Notes under the pieces: model-generated
The model's input: the letters and a program-made list of their open reading frames with translations, nothing else
Databases searched by the model: none
What the model was told of the DNA's origin: nothing
Source: Thalassotalea profundi
GTDB taxonomy: Bacteria; Pseudomonadota; Gammaproteobacteria; Enterobacterales; Alteromonadaceae
Length of the DNA stretch: 64,000 nt
Direction: 5' to 3'
Assembly: GCF_014653195.1 (NCBI RefSeq)
Contig: NZ_BNAH01000005.1
Coordinates: forward strand, 193,640-257,639
Shown here: positions 22,100-31,826 of the stretch, piece by piece
How the letters are laid out: each line of letters starts with the position of its first letter
How positions within the stretch are numbered: the stretch's first letter is position 1
Position numbers and translations under genes: made by a program

Positions 22100-23246
22100 A
22101 AATAACGGGGACTCTATGATACCCACCCACAGGAGCTACTTCGCGCTCTGGCATTTGCTCTGATATCAAGGCTATATTGTCTATATTTGCAAGTAATGTT
22201 TGTAATGCTATTCTTAATTGCCAACTTGCTAATAGCCGTCCAGGGCAGGCATGCTTGCCAATACCATAGACTAAATTTTTATCTGCATTTTTTTTCGGAT
22301 CAAATTGATTATTATTAAATACAGATTCATCTCGGTTTGCTGAGGTCCAATGTAATTTTACCCGTGCACCTTTGGGGATACTTTGGCCAGCAATTTTAAC
22401 CGGGCAAGTTGTTATTCTACGATTAGAAACAAAAGGATTATCAATACGTAGTATTTCATTAATGATGTCTTCTACCTCATTGTTTGATGCTTTACGTATA
22501 TGATCAATCAATTCAGGATGCTCAGCAATATAAGCGATAATTACACCAACACATAAAGCAATAGAACCTAGATCTCCTCCTGTCCAATTTCGTAAAATTG
22601 AAACAAGCTCTGATTCTGTTAACAATCTCCCATCAACTTTTTCATTACATAGCTGTGCAGTTACATCGATAGCAGAAGAGTTATTTAATTTATTTGCTGA
22701 ATGACGGCGTGATTGAATTATCGTTTGAACAATATCATCAAATTTTTCAGCTACACTTGAAGTCCAAGCATGATCACCTGAACGAGTGGCAGCATGGTTT
22801 TCTTTCATCCATGCTAACAATGTAGTCTCTAAGTTTTTTGGCCAGCCTAACCATTTGCTTTGGGCTCGTACGGCAAAAACGGCTCCTATATCATTTACAG
22901 CATCTAATATGGCACCTTTTGGAAGATCTTTTACTAATTGCTTTGCTATGTTTTCAAAAACAGGAATATAAGGTATTAAAGCTTGACGTGTTAAGTATTT
23001 ATCGATGATTTTTCGATAACGAGTGTGTTCTTCACCATCAAGTCCATTTGGTATCTGTAAATATCTAGAAGCGTTATTAGAAAAACTTTCATCATTTAAA
23101 GCTGCAAAGTTCACATCTTCATGCTTAAGTAATACCCATTCATGAGAAGTATTTTTTACAATGGGGTATTTAGCTCTTAATTCATCGGTATAGGATCTTA
23201 CATCTTGACCTTTAACAGACACATTATGTAGTATTTTTTTGGCCAT
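22092..23246 (-). CDS. Cytochrome P450
   Basis: A 384-residue soluble bacterial P450. Visible hallmarks are the I-helix stretch NWTGGDLGSIA, the K-helix EILR, and the haem loop GIGKHACPGR with the cysteine thiolate ligand. The usual I-helix acid-threonine pair appears changed (GGDLGS), which may affect oxygen activation. No ferredoxin or reductase gene is adjacent, so redox partners must lie elsewhere. Substrate unknown. Confidence 0.92.
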   Translation of the reverse strand: MAKKILHNVSVKGQDVRSYTDELRAKYPIVKNTSHEWVLLKHEDVNFAALNDESFSNNASRYLQIPNGLDGEEHTRYRKIIDKYLTRQALIPYIPVFENIAKQLVKDLPKGAILDAVNDIGAVFAVRAQSKWLGWPKNLETTLLAWMKENHAATRSGDHAWTSSVAEKFDDIVQTIIQSRRHSANKLNNSSAIDVTAQLCNEKVDGRLLTESELVSILRNWTGGDLGSIALCVGVIIAYIAEHPELIDHIRKASNNEVEDIINEILRIDNPFVSNRRITTCPVKIAGQSIPKGARVKLHWTSANRDESVFNNNQFDPKKNADKNLVYGIGKHACPGRLLASWQLRIALQTLLANIDNIALISEQMPEREVAPVGGYHRVPVIFT

Positions 23247-23463
23247 ATCTTATTCATTTTTACGTAATACCGGCTGGATAACTAATATTAAAACACTGAT
23301 TATTGGGAATAAAAATAGTCATATCATAAAGAAAAGTGAAGAATTGTTTTTTGTTGATCTGAATCAAGTCGTAGGCCACTTTAAGTGACATTTTTGCCTA
23401 TGAAATGAAAATTAAGCAACTAATGTTAATTTTAGTTGCTTAAAGTATTCTATAGCTCAGTGT

Positions 23464-24381
23464 TTAATCTTGGCTAATAAGATGAACATCGCGTTGAGGA
23501 AAGGGGATTTCAATATTTTCTTTTTGAAAAGCAAGATAAATTGCCTTGTATGCTTTATACTTGGAATCGTATAAGCTAAGTGTTGGCGTCCAAATTCTTA
23601 AGCCAATGTTAATAGCGCTATCAGCAAATTCATCGATCCCTATTTGCGGTGATTTTTCTCCACTTGATATGCCTAGTTTTTCAATAACGTCTTCAAGCAT
23701 CTTAATCACTTCTACAGGATTTTCTTTATAAGATATGCCTACATTAAGCTCTAAAAGAGATTCATGTTTTGAATTGTGTAACACTTCCCCAACAATGTGT
23801 TTGTTAGGGATGGTTATTTTTACATCATCTTCGTCAACAATTATAGTATATGCCAGTAAGACTTCTTTAACTAAGCCTGTAACACCCTGTACTGTTATAG
23901 TGTCACCTACTACGAATGGGCGAATAATTATAATGTTAAATCCAGCGGCATAGTTAGCTAATAACCCTTGAAGTGCTAGACCAGCCCCTAATGAAACAGC
24001 ACCAATAGCTGCAATAAATGGCGTTACACTAATACCTAACTTATTTAGTGCGACTATAGCAATCATTACTACAATGATCATTTTACTGGTATTGGCAAGA
24101 AAGTGACTTAACGTAATGTCTAGCTTATGCTTGGTACAAAGCTTCAACACTACATTTGCTATTTTTCCAGCAAGCATATATCCAATAGCAAAGATGATGA
24201 ATGCGCCAATTAATTGAAAGGTATAATTAGCAAAAAAGTCGACGATAATGTTATATATTCGACTCATTTGATCAATTTCATCTTTTAACAGGTTGACTGG
24301 TTCTATGCTATTAAGAGTTGTGTTGGTTTCTGCAGATTTTGTGATAGTTTCAGACTGAGCAACAGGTGTGTTTGCAAACAT
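23464..24381 (-). CDS. MscS-family small-conductance mechanosensitive channel
   Basis: A 305-residue protein with three membrane helices near residues 50-70, 95-115 and 120-145. The last, glycine/alanine-rich helix (AAIGAVSLGAGLALQGLLANYAAGF) is the MscS pore helix. A beta domain follows with VVGDTITVQGVTGLV. It should open on membrane tension to release solutes in osmotic downshock. N-terminal about 35 residues are polar and extra relative to E. coli MscS. Monocistronic. Confidence 0.93.
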   Translation of the reverse strand: MFANTPVAQSETITKSAETNTTLNSIEPVNLLKDEIDQMSRIYNIIVDFFANYTFQLIGAFIIFAIGYMLAGKIANVVLKLCTKHKLDITLSHFLANTSKMIIVVMIAIVALNKLGISVTPFIAAIGAVSLGAGLALQGLLANYAAGFNIIIIRPFVVGDTITVQGVTGLVKEVLLAYTIIVDEDDVKITIPNKHIVGEVLHNSKHESLLELNVGISYKENPVEVIKMLEDVIEKLGISSGEKSPQIGIDEFADSAINIGLRIWTPTLSLYDSKYKAYKAIYLAFQKENIEIPFPQRDVHLISQD

Positions 24382-24639
24382 AATTTTCTCTAACTATTTT
24401 GGTTTTACATGATTCAGGATATAAATTTATCATAACATTTTGTTTTCTTTGCCTATAGTAAATAAATTAATTGTAATATTTATAGTGTCGAAAAATTTTA
24501 CATTAATTACTTATTTACAATAAATTTACTACGTTAACAGTTGCAACCCATTGAATTAACATTTTTTTTTGTTTTTGGTATAGCTTTTGCTTTATTAAGA
24601 AAAGTATCTATTTATCAAAATAAATTAAGGAATAGTCAA

Positions 24640-25263
24640 ATGAAAGCAATAATTCGGAATGCAGTAATAGGTTTATCTTGTCTTTTTAGTATGAGCGCTT
24701 CAGCTGGGTTAATACTAGATGTTCAAGAATATAGTAATAACACAGCAACAGAGTATTTTGTTGATGTCGATAGTAATAAAACTAATAACCCTTATTATCG
24801 TAATTCAAGTCAAGATTGGGAATGGGTTCATGATGGGATTGCGGGTAGTTCTTTCACCTCTATTCTTTTAGATATTTCAGCTTTTGATGTTGATGCACCA
24901 GCTGAAAATGATGAAATCTCAGTATTTGATGGTGTTAATTGGGTTTCATTAGGCGCATTAGCTGGTAATAATAATGTTTGGGCGTTTACTCAATTTGACT
25001 TAACTGGTTTTGCTTGGGCTGAAGCGCAAGTAAATGCGGGTTTAAAAGTTAGAGTGGATATTGACACTTTAAATGGTAACTGGTTAGTTACTTTAGGTAA
25101 AGCTGTGTTAACTGTTGATGATGGAACTGGCAATGGTGGCGGCGGTGCATGTGTACCAACTCCAGGTATTCCATGCACTACAACAGTGCCAGAACCTTCA
25201 TCTTTAATGATTCTTGGACTTGGTTTACTTGGCTTTCAAGCAAGAAGAAAATTTTTAAAATAA
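24640..25263 (+). CDS. PEP-CTERM sorting domain protein, copy 1
   Basis: A 207-residue secreted protein with a signal peptide ending near SMSASA. A domain with the segment DWEWVHDGIAGSSFTSILLDISAFDVDAPAENDE-like acidic beta stretch follows (shown only in part: DWEWVHDGIAGSS). Then come a glycine-rich linker with CVPTPGIPC and a C-terminal VPEPSS, hydrophobic helix and RRKFLK tail, which is the PEP-CTERM signal cut by exosortase. Start at 24640 follows TAAGGAATAG. Likely surface or biofilm-matrix protein; no exosortase in the window. Confidence 0.85.
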   Translation: MKAIIRNAVIGLSCLFSMSASAGLILDVQEYSNNTATEYFVDVDSNKTNNPYYRNSSQDWEWVHDGIAGSSFTSILLDISAFDVDAPAENDEISVFDGVNWVSLGALAGNNNVWAFTQFDLTGFAWAEAQVNAGLKVRVDIDTLNGNWLVTLGKAVLTVDDGTGNGGGGACVPTPGIPCTTTVPEPSSLMILGLGLLGFQARRKFLK

Positions 25264-25297
25264 TTTTTACAGAAAAACTGTAATAAAATAATTTAAT

Positions 25298-25323
25298 AAA
25301 GCCACGTTTAACGTGGCTTTTTT
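25298..25323 (+). terminator. Terminator of PEP-CTERM copy 1
   Basis: AAGCCACGT and ACGTGGCTT arms with a TTA loop and a T run. An identical structure follows copy 2. Confidence 0.85.
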
Positions 25324-25422
25324 GTATCTATAATTTACATAGGTCCTAATATTTATCTTTTGATAACAATAAAGTATGCTTAAAGCTTAGACGATAACCA
25401 TTTAAAAAGTATTCACTATTCA

Positions 25423-25470
25423 ATGACCGAGCAAGTTTCATTTTGGCAAGAACAAGAGCAGCTATCCTGA
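25423..25470 (+). pseudogene. Truncated duplicate of the first codons of the downstream gene
   Basis: ATG plus the next 13 codons (MTEQVSFWQEQEQL) match the start of the gene at 26444; an inserted base then gives Ser and a stop. It is a scar of the tandem duplication, whose right breakpoint lay within that gene. Copy 2's promoter region follows directly. Confidence 0.85.
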
Positions 25471-25666
25471 CTAGGTATATATAATATAAATTAATTGTAA
25501 TACTTATAGTGTCAGAATACTTTACATTAATCATTTGTTTACAATAATTTTACTATGTTTACATTTTTAAATGTATGATTTAAATGGTTTTTTTTATTAT
25601 TGGTATAGGTTTTGCTTGCTGCAGTGGAATTTTATCTATTTATCAAAATATATTAAGGAAAGTGAA

Positions 25667-26284
25667 TTGAAAACAATAATTCGTCGTGCAGTAATTGGTT
25701 TTTCTTGTCTTTTAAGTATGAGTGCTTCTGCGACATTAATTACAGATGTACAAGAATACAATAGCAATACAGCGACAGAGTATTTTGTTGATGTAGACAG
25801 TAATAAAAACAATTCACCATATTACCGTAATTCAAGTCAAGATTGGGAATGGGTTCATAATGGTATTGCAGGTAGTTTTACATCAATCATTCTAGATATT
25901 TCTGCATTTGATGTCGATTCACCATCTGAAGAAGATGATATATCAATATTTGATGGCAATTCTTGGGTTTCTTTAGGTAATTTAATAGGTCGAGATCAAG
26001 AGTGGGACTTTACTCAATTTGATTTATCTACTTATGCTTGGGCAACTACACAAGTTAATAATGGTTTAAGAGTTAAAATTGATATTGACTCAGGTTGGTT
26101 AGTAACTTTAGGCAAGTCAGTATTAACTGTTGATGACGGTAATGGTAATGGTGGTGGTGGCAGTACATGTGTACCAACTCCTGGAATTCCTTGTACTTCA
26201 ACATCCGTACCAGAACCTTCTACTTTATTAATATTTTCACTAGGTTTGGTTGGTCTTCAAGCAAGAAGAAAATTTTTAAAATAA
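25667..26284 (+). CDS. PEP-CTERM sorting domain protein, copy 2
   Basis: A 205-residue paralogue of the protein encoded at 24640. Signal peptide, DVQEYNSNTATEYFVDVDSN core, GNGGGGSTCVPTPGIPC linker and VPEPST-helix-RRKFLK PEP-CTERM tail are all present. It begins at a TTG codon at 25667, positioned by TAAGGAAAG; the ATG of copy 1 occupies the same place. Upstream in-frame codons to 25571 lack a signal peptide. Probably a cell-surface protein sorted by exosortase. Confidence 0.85.
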   Translation: MKTIIRRAVIGFSCLLSMSASATLITDVQEYNSNTATEYFVDVDSNKNNSPYYRNSSQDWEWVHNGIAGSFTSIILDISAFDVDSPSEEDDISIFDGNSWVSLGNLIGRDQEWDFTQFDLSTYAWATTQVNNGLRVKIDIDSGWLVTLGKSVLTVDDGNGNGGGGSTCVPTPGIPCTSTSVPEPSTLLIFSLGLVGLQARRKFLK

Positions 26285-26318
26285 TTTTTACAGAAAAACT
26301 GTAATAAAATAATTTAAT

Positions 26319-26344
26319 AAAGCCACGTTTAACGTGGCTTTTTT
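26319..26344 (+). terminator. Terminator of PEP-CTERM copy 2
   Basis: Same hairpin as after copy 1: AAGCCACGT and ACGTGGCTT arms with a TTA loop and T run. Confidence 0.85.
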
Positions 26345-26443
26345 GTATCTATAATTTACATAGGTCCTAATATTTATCTTTTGATAACAATAAAGTATGC
26401 TTAAAGCTTAGGCGATAACCATTTAAAAAGTATTCACTATTCA

Positions 26444-27079
26444 ATGACCGAGCAAGTTTCATTTTGGCAAGAACAAGAGCAGCTACCTGAATTAGCTGAG
26501 CTTTGCTGCGCCTTATATGAACGAGAATTAAAGTTATTAACGAGTTTAGATATTAATACTGTTAGTGTAATTCAGTTGCAGGAGCGAATAAAAAGTCTAC
26601 CTTATTATGTTAAGCGCACCGCTTTCTTAATGACACAAGCATCATCACCGCTTGAATTAGATGTGCAAAACGCCACTTGGTCTGCCAAACAAGCCAGTAA
26701 TTTTCCAGTTTCAGGGCAGGATATTCATGAGGTAAATGAATGGTACTTATCACTTACTCTATTACCAGGGTTAGTTGTACCTGTAGCCACATCTACTCAT
26801 ATTGTTTTAGACTCTATAGATCGAATAGATAATGAAAAGCAACGTTTTCGCACTAACTTACATGGCTGGTTTGATTTAACATCTAGCCATTATGAGAGTG
26901 ATGAGGTTCGATTATTAAAACCTAATAAACGTGTAATGACAGCTGCTTGCGCAGGTCATGCTTGGCTTAATAGCCATAAGATTAATCCAGTAATCCCTAC
27001 CTTACGAGAAATGCTACTGTCTTGTGCGATAAACTGGCGTAACTTTAAACAGCCAATCGCCTTTAAGAAATTTAATTAG
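26444..27079 (+). CDS. Conserved hypothetical protein (211 residues)
   Basis: Not recognised. A soluble 211-residue protein, helical and charged at the N terminus (MTEQVSFWQEQEQLPELAEL). It has no signal, membrane segment or catalytic motif that I can name. Its first codons were caught in the tandem duplication, leaving a fragment at 25423. The neighbouring ftsB starts 84 bp later, so it may be transcribed towards that block. Full-length frame and regular codon use support a real gene. Confidence 0.65.
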   Translation: MTEQVSFWQEQEQLPELAELCCALYERELKLLTSLDINTVSVIQLQERIKSLPYYVKRTAFLMTQASSPLELDVQNATWSAKQASNFPVSGQDIHEVNEWYLSLTLLPGLVVPVATSTHIVLDSIDRIDNEKQRFRTNLHGWFDLTSSHYESDEVRLLKPNKRVMTAACAGHAWLNSHKINPVIPTLREMLLSCAINWRNFKQPIAFKKFN

Positions 27080-27162
27080 TATTAATTAAGCTCAAGTGTT
27101 TACAGCGACGCTGACATTCATATAATAAGCTGATACTTATCTATTTGGCTTGTTTATTTCAA

Positions 27163-27447
27163 ATGCGCATGCTCACTAGTATTTTGCTAGTCTTTTTTGT
27201 TTTATTACAATACCGACTTTGGTTTGGTAAAAACAGCGTACCTGATTATTTAGCATTAGAAAATGAAGTGACTCGACAGATGCTGGATAATGAAAAACTC
27301 AAGCAGCGCAATAAACTACTTTATGCTGATACTGATGATTTAAAATCAGGCTTAGATGCTATTGAAGAGCGCGCACGTAATGAGCTAGGCATGATAAAAG
27401 AAGGGGAAACCTTTTTTAGAATTATCCCTAACAAGCAAGAGCGGTAA
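27163..27447 (+). CDS. ftsB: Cell division protein FtsB
   Basis: A 94-residue bitopic protein with an N-terminal membrane helix ending LQYRLWFGKNS, a coiled coil (about residues 30-60) and the conserved EERARNELGMIKEGETFFRI. FtsB forms the FtsQLB complex that activates septal peptidoglycan synthesis. Start at 27163 or 27169 fits the family; an in-frame TTG at 27145 is less likely. First gene of the ftsB-ispD-ispF-truD block, with ispD 3 bp downstream. Confidence 0.93.
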   Translation: MRMLTSILLVFFVLLQYRLWFGKNSVPDYLALENEVTRQMLDNEKLKQRNKLLYADTDDLKSGLDAIEERARNELGMIKEGETFFRIIPNKQER

Positions 27448-27450
27448 TGT

Positions 27451-28206
27451 GTGACTAAACAAACTGAACAAGTGACTAATTACGATACTAGTCATTTAGT
27501 GGTGATTGTTCCTGCGGCTGGAATAGGTAAGCGTATGAAAATGCAACAGCCAAAACAATATTTAATGATAAAAAACCAAACAATTTTAGAGCATACTGTT
27601 CATCGTTTATTGTCTCACCCTAATATCGTTAAAGTTATAATAGTGATCAGCCCAGATGATGACTTTTTTGCTACAACTGATCTGGCAAAGTTAGATAATG
27701 TTAATACCGTTGTAGGTGGAAAAGAACGCGTTGATTCTGTACTTGCAGGATTAAAGTCTATCAATAAAGAAGAATATCCTTGGGTGCTTGTCCATGATGC
27801 AGCGAGACCTTGTGTGAGTCATCATGATATTTCTGCTTTAATTGAGCAATGCCAAATAGCCAATACAGGTGGTCTTTTAGCAACTCCAATTCGAGATACT
27901 ATTAAGCGATCAACTCGCCTATCTGATCAAAATTTAGTGCTTGAAACTGTTGACCGTGATCAATTATGGCACGCGTTAACACCGCAAATGTATCCGACAG
28001 AAAAATTATTATTTGCAATTGAAACAGCGTTAACTAAAAATGCGATAATTACCGATGAAGCATCAGCAATAGAGCATATTGGAGTTGAAAGTTTATTAGT
28101 TGAAGGCAGTAGTGATAATTTAAAAATTACCCGACCTGACGATTTACAATTAGCTGAATATATTCTGTCAAAACAACAGCAACAAAAATTTAAGGAAATA
28201 GTGTGA
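27451..28206 (+). CDS. ispD: 2-C-methyl-D-erythritol 4-phosphate cytidylyltransferase
   Basis: A 251-residue enzyme of the non-mevalonate isoprenoid pathway, transferring CMP to MEP. The nucleotide-binding [19 protein letters not shown] and the VHDAARPCV loop are clear. It uses a GTG start. It overlaps ispF by 4 bp (translational coupling) and follows ftsB by 3 bp, the usual gammaproteobacterial order. Confidence 0.97.
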   Translation: MTKQTEQVTNYDTSHLVVIVPAAGIGKRMKMQQPKQYLMIKNQTILEHTVHRLLSHPNIVKVIIVISPDDDFFATTDLAKLDNVNTVVGGKERVDSVLAGLKSINKEEYPWVLVHDAARPCVSHHDISALIEQCQIANTGGLLATPIRDTIKRSTRLSDQNLVLETVDRDQLWHALTPQMYPTEKLLFAIETALTKNAIITDEASAIEHIGVESLLVEGSSDNLKITRPDDLQLAEYILSKQQQQKFKEIV

Positions 28207-28715
28207 GAATAGGTCATGGCTTTGATGTGCATAAGTTTGGTGGCGAAGGCCCAATTGTCTTAGCTGGAGTGCCTATCCCTTATCCTCAAGGCTTTATTGC
28301 ACATTCTGATGGCGATGTTGCTATTCATGCATTATGCGATGCCATATTAGGGGCATTAGCTTTGGGAGATATTGGAAATCATTTTCCTGATACAGATTCT
28401 CACTATGAAAATATTTCCAGTAGAATCTTACTTAGACATGTTGTCCGATTAATGCAAGAACACGATTACATTTTAGGCAATGCCGACATCACTATAGTCG
28501 CACAAGCACCTAAAATAGCGCCACATATACTAGTTATGCGTCAGAATCTTTGTGCTGATTTACAATGTGATATTAGCCAAGTTAATGTTAAAGCTACGAC
28601 TACAGAGAAGCTTGGGTATACAGGAAGAAAAGAGGGGATTGCTGTTCATAGTGTTGTTCTACTTGTTAAACAGGATAATTGTTTAAATTCGCATAATTCC
28701 AATGAGAATAATTAA
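28203..28715 (+). CDS. ispF: 2-C-methyl-D-erythritol 2,4-cyclodiphosphate synthase
   Basis: A 170-residue enzyme that cyclises CDP-ME2P and releases CMP in isoprenoid precursor synthesis. [13 protein letters not shown] holds the zinc ligands Asp and His, [19 protein letters not shown] and [11 protein letters not shown] follow, and the C-terminal [17 protein letters not shown] is typical. GTG start overlapping ispD. A C-terminal tail of about 12 polar residues is slightly longer than in E. coli. Confidence 0.97.
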   Translation: MRIGHGFDVHKFGGEGPIVLAGVPIPYPQGFIAHSDGDVAIHALCDAILGALALGDIGNHFPDTDSHYENISSRILLRHVVRLMQEHDYILGNADITIVAQAPKIAPHILVMRQNLCADLQCDISQVNVKATTTEKLGYTGRKEGIAVHSVVLLVKQDNCLNSHNSNENN

Positions 28716-29792
28716 GTGACTATGAACCTTGCTTACCTTTATGGAGAACCAACTTCAACAGGTGATTTACGTACCAAAATGGAAGACTTTGTTGTCTTAG
28801 AACAATTATCTTTTACGCCAAGTGGAACGGGTGAACATTTACTTATTAAAATCCGTAAAACAGGAGTCAACACTGTGTTTGTTGCTCGTCAACTAGCCAA
28901 ATACTTTGGTGTTAAAGAGGCTATGGTCACTTATGCTGGCTTAAAAGATCGTTTTGCAGTGACGGAGCAATGGTTTGGCGTTCATATACCTGGAAAAGCA
29001 ACTGATGATTTATCTCAATTAACAATTGATGGTGTAGAAGTACTCACATACAAACGACATGATAAAAAGCTCCGTATTGGTGCTTTAACCGGTAATCAAT
29101 TTGAGATTACTCTGCGTTCGGTGCGTAATGCTGATGAATTAGTTCGCCGATGGTATGCCGTAGTTAGTCATGGTGTACCCAATTATTATGGTGAGCAACG
29201 TTTCGGAATTAATGGAGGGAATATTGACAGAGCTAAAGCTATGTTTACTGGTGTAAAGGTCAAAGATCGTAAAAAACGTAGTATTTATCTTTCTGCCGCT
29301 CGCTCTTATCTGTTTAATGAATTAGTAAGTGAACGTGTTAAAAATAATCATTTTGAAACGCTAAGTGTTGGTGATGTGATGATGTTAGCTGGCACACAAT
29401 CGATTTTTCATTTAGATGAAGTTGATGAAAGTATTCAACAGCGTTTTAATGAAAAAGATATCGATTTAACTGCTTGTTTATGGGGCTCTGGAGAGCTAAA
29501 AACTACTGGGAGAATAGCCGCTGGGGAATATGCTTTAGTTGAAAAACACCCTGAAATTTGTCACGGATTGATTAAGTTTGGTTTAAAGCAAGAGCGTCGA
29601 CGTATCAGACTTTCATTAAGTAATGCTGAAATAATTGTCGATAAACAAAGTTCAGAAACGGATGATAAATATAGTAAAATCTTATTGAAATTTTTCTTAC
29701 CAGCAGGCTGTTTTGCCACCACCATATTACGAGAATTACTTATTTATAATGACTTAACGGAGCGAGAACATGCGGATAGCCATAGGGAATAA
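28716..29792 (+). CDS. truD: tRNA pseudouridine(13) synthase TruD
   Basis: A 358-residue enzyme that makes pseudouridine 13 in tRNA-Glu. MEDFVVLE, KIRKTGVNTVFVARQLAKYFGV, YAGLKDRFAVTEQWF (catalytic aspartate) and GNQFEITLR are family hallmarks. GTG at 28716 directly abuts the ispF stop; an ATG two codons later is an alternative. surE starts 3 bp downstream. Confidence 0.96.
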   Translation: MTMNLAYLYGEPTSTGDLRTKMEDFVVLEQLSFTPSGTGEHLLIKIRKTGVNTVFVARQLAKYFGVKEAMVTYAGLKDRFAVTEQWFGVHIPGKATDDLSQLTIDGVEVLTYKRHDKKLRIGALTGNQFEITLRSVRNADELVRRWYAVVSHGVPNYYGEQRFGINGGNIDRAKAMFTGVKVKDRKKRSIYLSAARSYLFNELVSERVKNNHFETLSVGDVMMLAGTQSIFHLDEVDESIQQRFNEKDIDLTACLWGSGELKTTGRIAAGEYALVEKHPEICHGLIKFGLKQERRRIRLSLSNAEIIVDKQSSETDDKYSKILLKFFLPAGCFATTILRELLIYNDLTEREHADSHRE

Positions 29793-29795
29793 GCG

Positions 29796-30548
29796 ATGAA
29801 TATATTATTAAGTAATGATGACGGTGTAAATGCTTTAGGTATCAAAGTACTTTATCAGGCGTTAAGTCAATTTTCTAATGTTACCGTTGTTGCACCTGAT
29901 AGAAATTGCAGTGGCGCAAGTAACTCACTTACTTTGTTAAATCCTTTACGTGCTGAAATACTTGAAAATGGTTTTTACTCTGTTAATGGTACTCCGACTG
30001 ATGCGGTACACCTAGGGATAAGTCAGCTTGTTAAGCCGTTACCTGATTTGGTAGTAGCAGGTATTAATAAAGGTGCTAATTTGGGAGATGACACGTTATA
30101 TTCTGGTACCGTGGCGGCTGCTACCGAAGGGCGTCATATGGGAATGCCTGCTGTAGCGGTTTCACTTGCTGGAAAAGATGAACAGCACTATGAAACAGCA
30201 GCTTGTGTTACTGCAAGCTTTATTAAGCATTTAGTTAAACATCCTTTACCGGCAGATCAAATAATTAATATTAATGTGCCAGATATTCCTTTATCTGAAT
30301 TAAAGGGCATTAAAGTTACACGTTTGGGACATAGACATAAAGCCGAAACAATGAAACGCATGCAAGACCCTTGGAATCGAGATATATTTTGGTACGGTTC
30401 TTTAGGGAAAGAGCTTGATGCTGGTGAAGGAACAGACTTTCATGCCATTAATCAAGGATATGCGTCAGTAACCCCTTTAACCGTTGATATGACAGCATAT
30501 AAAAGTATAGACTCCATGTCGCAGTGGATAAATCAATTAACATTATGA
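29796..30548 (+). CDS. surE: 5'/3'-nucleotidase SurE
   Basis: A 250-residue metal-dependent nucleotidase. [13 protein letters not shown] carries the two metal-binding aspartates, [15 protein letters not shown] and [10 protein letters not shown] follow, and [24 protein letters not shown] is the active-site loop. It hydrolyses nucleoside monophosphates and helps stationary-phase survival in E. coli. It lies between truD and pcm as usual. Confidence 0.97.
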   Translation: MNILLSNDDGVNALGIKVLYQALSQFSNVTVVAPDRNCSGASNSLTLLNPLRAEILENGFYSVNGTPTDAVHLGISQLVKPLPDLVVAGINKGANLGDDTLYSGTVAAATEGRHMGMPAVAVSLAGKDEQHYETAACVTASFIKHLVKHPLPADQIININVPDIPLSELKGIKVTRLGHRHKAETMKRMQDPWNRDIFWYGSLGKELDAGEGTDFHAINQGYASVTPLTVDMTAYKSIDSMSQWINQLTL

Positions 30549-30558
30549 GTATTGTAAA

Positions 30559-31221
30559 ATGAATGCCAGATCAATAAGTAGTATTGGCGCCAAAACAAAT
30601 AGAAGCGGTGAGCTTTTAGCACAAAAATTACAAGCTGAAGGTATTGTAAATCCTCAAGTTTTACAAGCTATTGCGAGAAGTCCTAGACACATATTTGTTC
30701 CTGAAATATTAGCACATAAAGCCTACGACAATACAGCATTACCAATAGGACAGGGACAAACTATTTCCCAACCTTATATTGTGGCAAAAATGTCAGAATT
30801 ATTAATTGCTGGCGGTACACCTGAAAGTATCTTAGAAATAGGTACAGGATCTGGTTATCAAACATCTATATTAGCTCAACTGACACCTAAAGTATTTTCA
30901 GTTGAGCGGATTAAGTCATTACAATGGCAGGCCATGCGTAAGCTTAGGTCAATTGATTTTCATAATATTTCGATGAAACATGGTGATGGCTGGCAAGGCT
31001 GGAAAAGTAAAGGACCATTTCAAGCGATTATTGTAACGGCTGCCCCGACAACAGTACCTCAAGCTTTACTTGAACAACTAACTGAAGGTGGTAGGTTAGT
31101 GATACCTGTTGGCGAAAAAACACAAATTTTGAAAATTATTACTCGCAATGGCAATGAGTTTAATGAACAGCAAATAGAAGCCGTTAAGTTTGTTCCATTA
31201 GTGCAGGGCGACTTACTTTGA
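30559..31221 (+). CDS. pcm: Protein-L-isoaspartate O-methyltransferase
   Basis: A 220-residue SAM-dependent enzyme that initiates repair of isoaspartyl residues in ageing proteins. [36 protein letters not shown] is the substrate region (segments SPRHIFVPE and [13 protein letters not shown]), and [16 protein letters not shown] binds SAM. It overlaps the next gene by 4 bp. Part of the surE-pcm-nlpD-rpoS stationary-phase block. Confidence 0.97.
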   Translation: MNARSISSIGAKTNRSGELLAQKLQAEGIVNPQVLQAIARSPRHIFVPEILAHKAYDNTALPIGQGQTISQPYIVAKMSELLIAGGTPESILEIGTGSGYQTSILAQLTPKVFSVERIKSLQWQAMRKLRSIDFHNISMKHGDGWQGWKSKGPFQAIIVTAAPTTVPQALLEQLTEGGRLVIPVGEKTQILKIITRNGNEFNEQQIEAVKFVPLVQGDLL

Positions 31222-31796
31222 AAATATTCACGCCACTTTATGATTGGACAATAAAATGGGCTAAACATAAGCTAGCACCTGTTATGTTGGCAATACTAAC
31301 ATTTGCAGAGTCAGTTTTTTTCCCTATTCCTCCTGATGTTTTATTAGCGCCTATGGTACTAGCCAACAGAAAAAAAGCATGGTTTTATGCGAGCTTAACA
31401 ACAATATCATCAGTGATTGGTGGTGTTGTTGGATATTATCTTGGCTTCTTAATGTTTGAACCTTGGATCCAACCACTCATTACTGAATTTGGTTATCAAG
31501 AACGCTTTAATACAGCCATTGCTTGGTTTGAACACTGGGGAGTTTGGGTGGTATTTCTTGCGGGATTTTCGCCAATACCTTATAAATTATTTACGGTAAG
31601 TGCTGGCTTTTTACAGATGCTTTTTTTACCATTTTTACTGGCTTCTGCAATAGGGCGTGGTTTACGCTTTTTCTTGGTTGCGGGGGTCATTTATTATGGT
31701 GGTGAAACCATGGAACAAAAAATTCGACAATGGGTTGACGTTTTAGGCTGGTTAGTAGTGATATTAATTATTATTGCTTATTTTGTGATGAGATAG
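31218..31796 (+). CDS. yqaA: YqaA/DedA-family inner-membrane protein
   Basis: A 192-residue membrane protein with SNARE-associated (DedA) features: [25 protein letters not shown] and [18 protein letters not shown]. The family belongs to VTT-domain proteins implicated in lipid flipping or membrane homeostasis; a precise role is not set for YqaA. About four helices. Starts with TTG inside pcm (4-bp overlap), implying coupling. Confidence 0.9.
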   Translation: MKIFTPLYDWTIKWAKHKLAPVMLAILTFAESVFFPIPPDVLLAPMVLANRKKAWFYASLTTISSVIGGVVGYYLGFLMFEPWIQPLITEFGYQERFNTAIAWFEHWGVWVVFLAGFSPIPYKLFTVSAGFLQMLFLPFLLASAIGRGLRFFLVAGVIYYGGETMEQKIRQWVDVLGWLVVILIIIAYFVMR

Positions 31797-31826
31797 AAAC
31801 TTTCAAATAGGATTTAATACGTTATT

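Larger units (their letters stand above)
24460..25470. repeat. Tandem duplication, copy 1 (PEP-CTERM gene plus flanks)
   Basis: Promoter region, gene, terminator and downstream flank recur as copy 2 (about 25482-26490). The last 235 bases (25236-25470) match copy 2 with one substitution and one inserted base, whereas the coding parts differ clearly. The unit ends inside the first codons of the following gene. Confidence 0.9.
25482..26490. repeat. Tandem duplication, copy 2
   Basis: Second copy of the unit, with a related promoter region, gene, identical terminator and flank, and the intact start of the next gene. The segment 26257-26490 pairs with 25236-25470. Confidence 0.9.
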
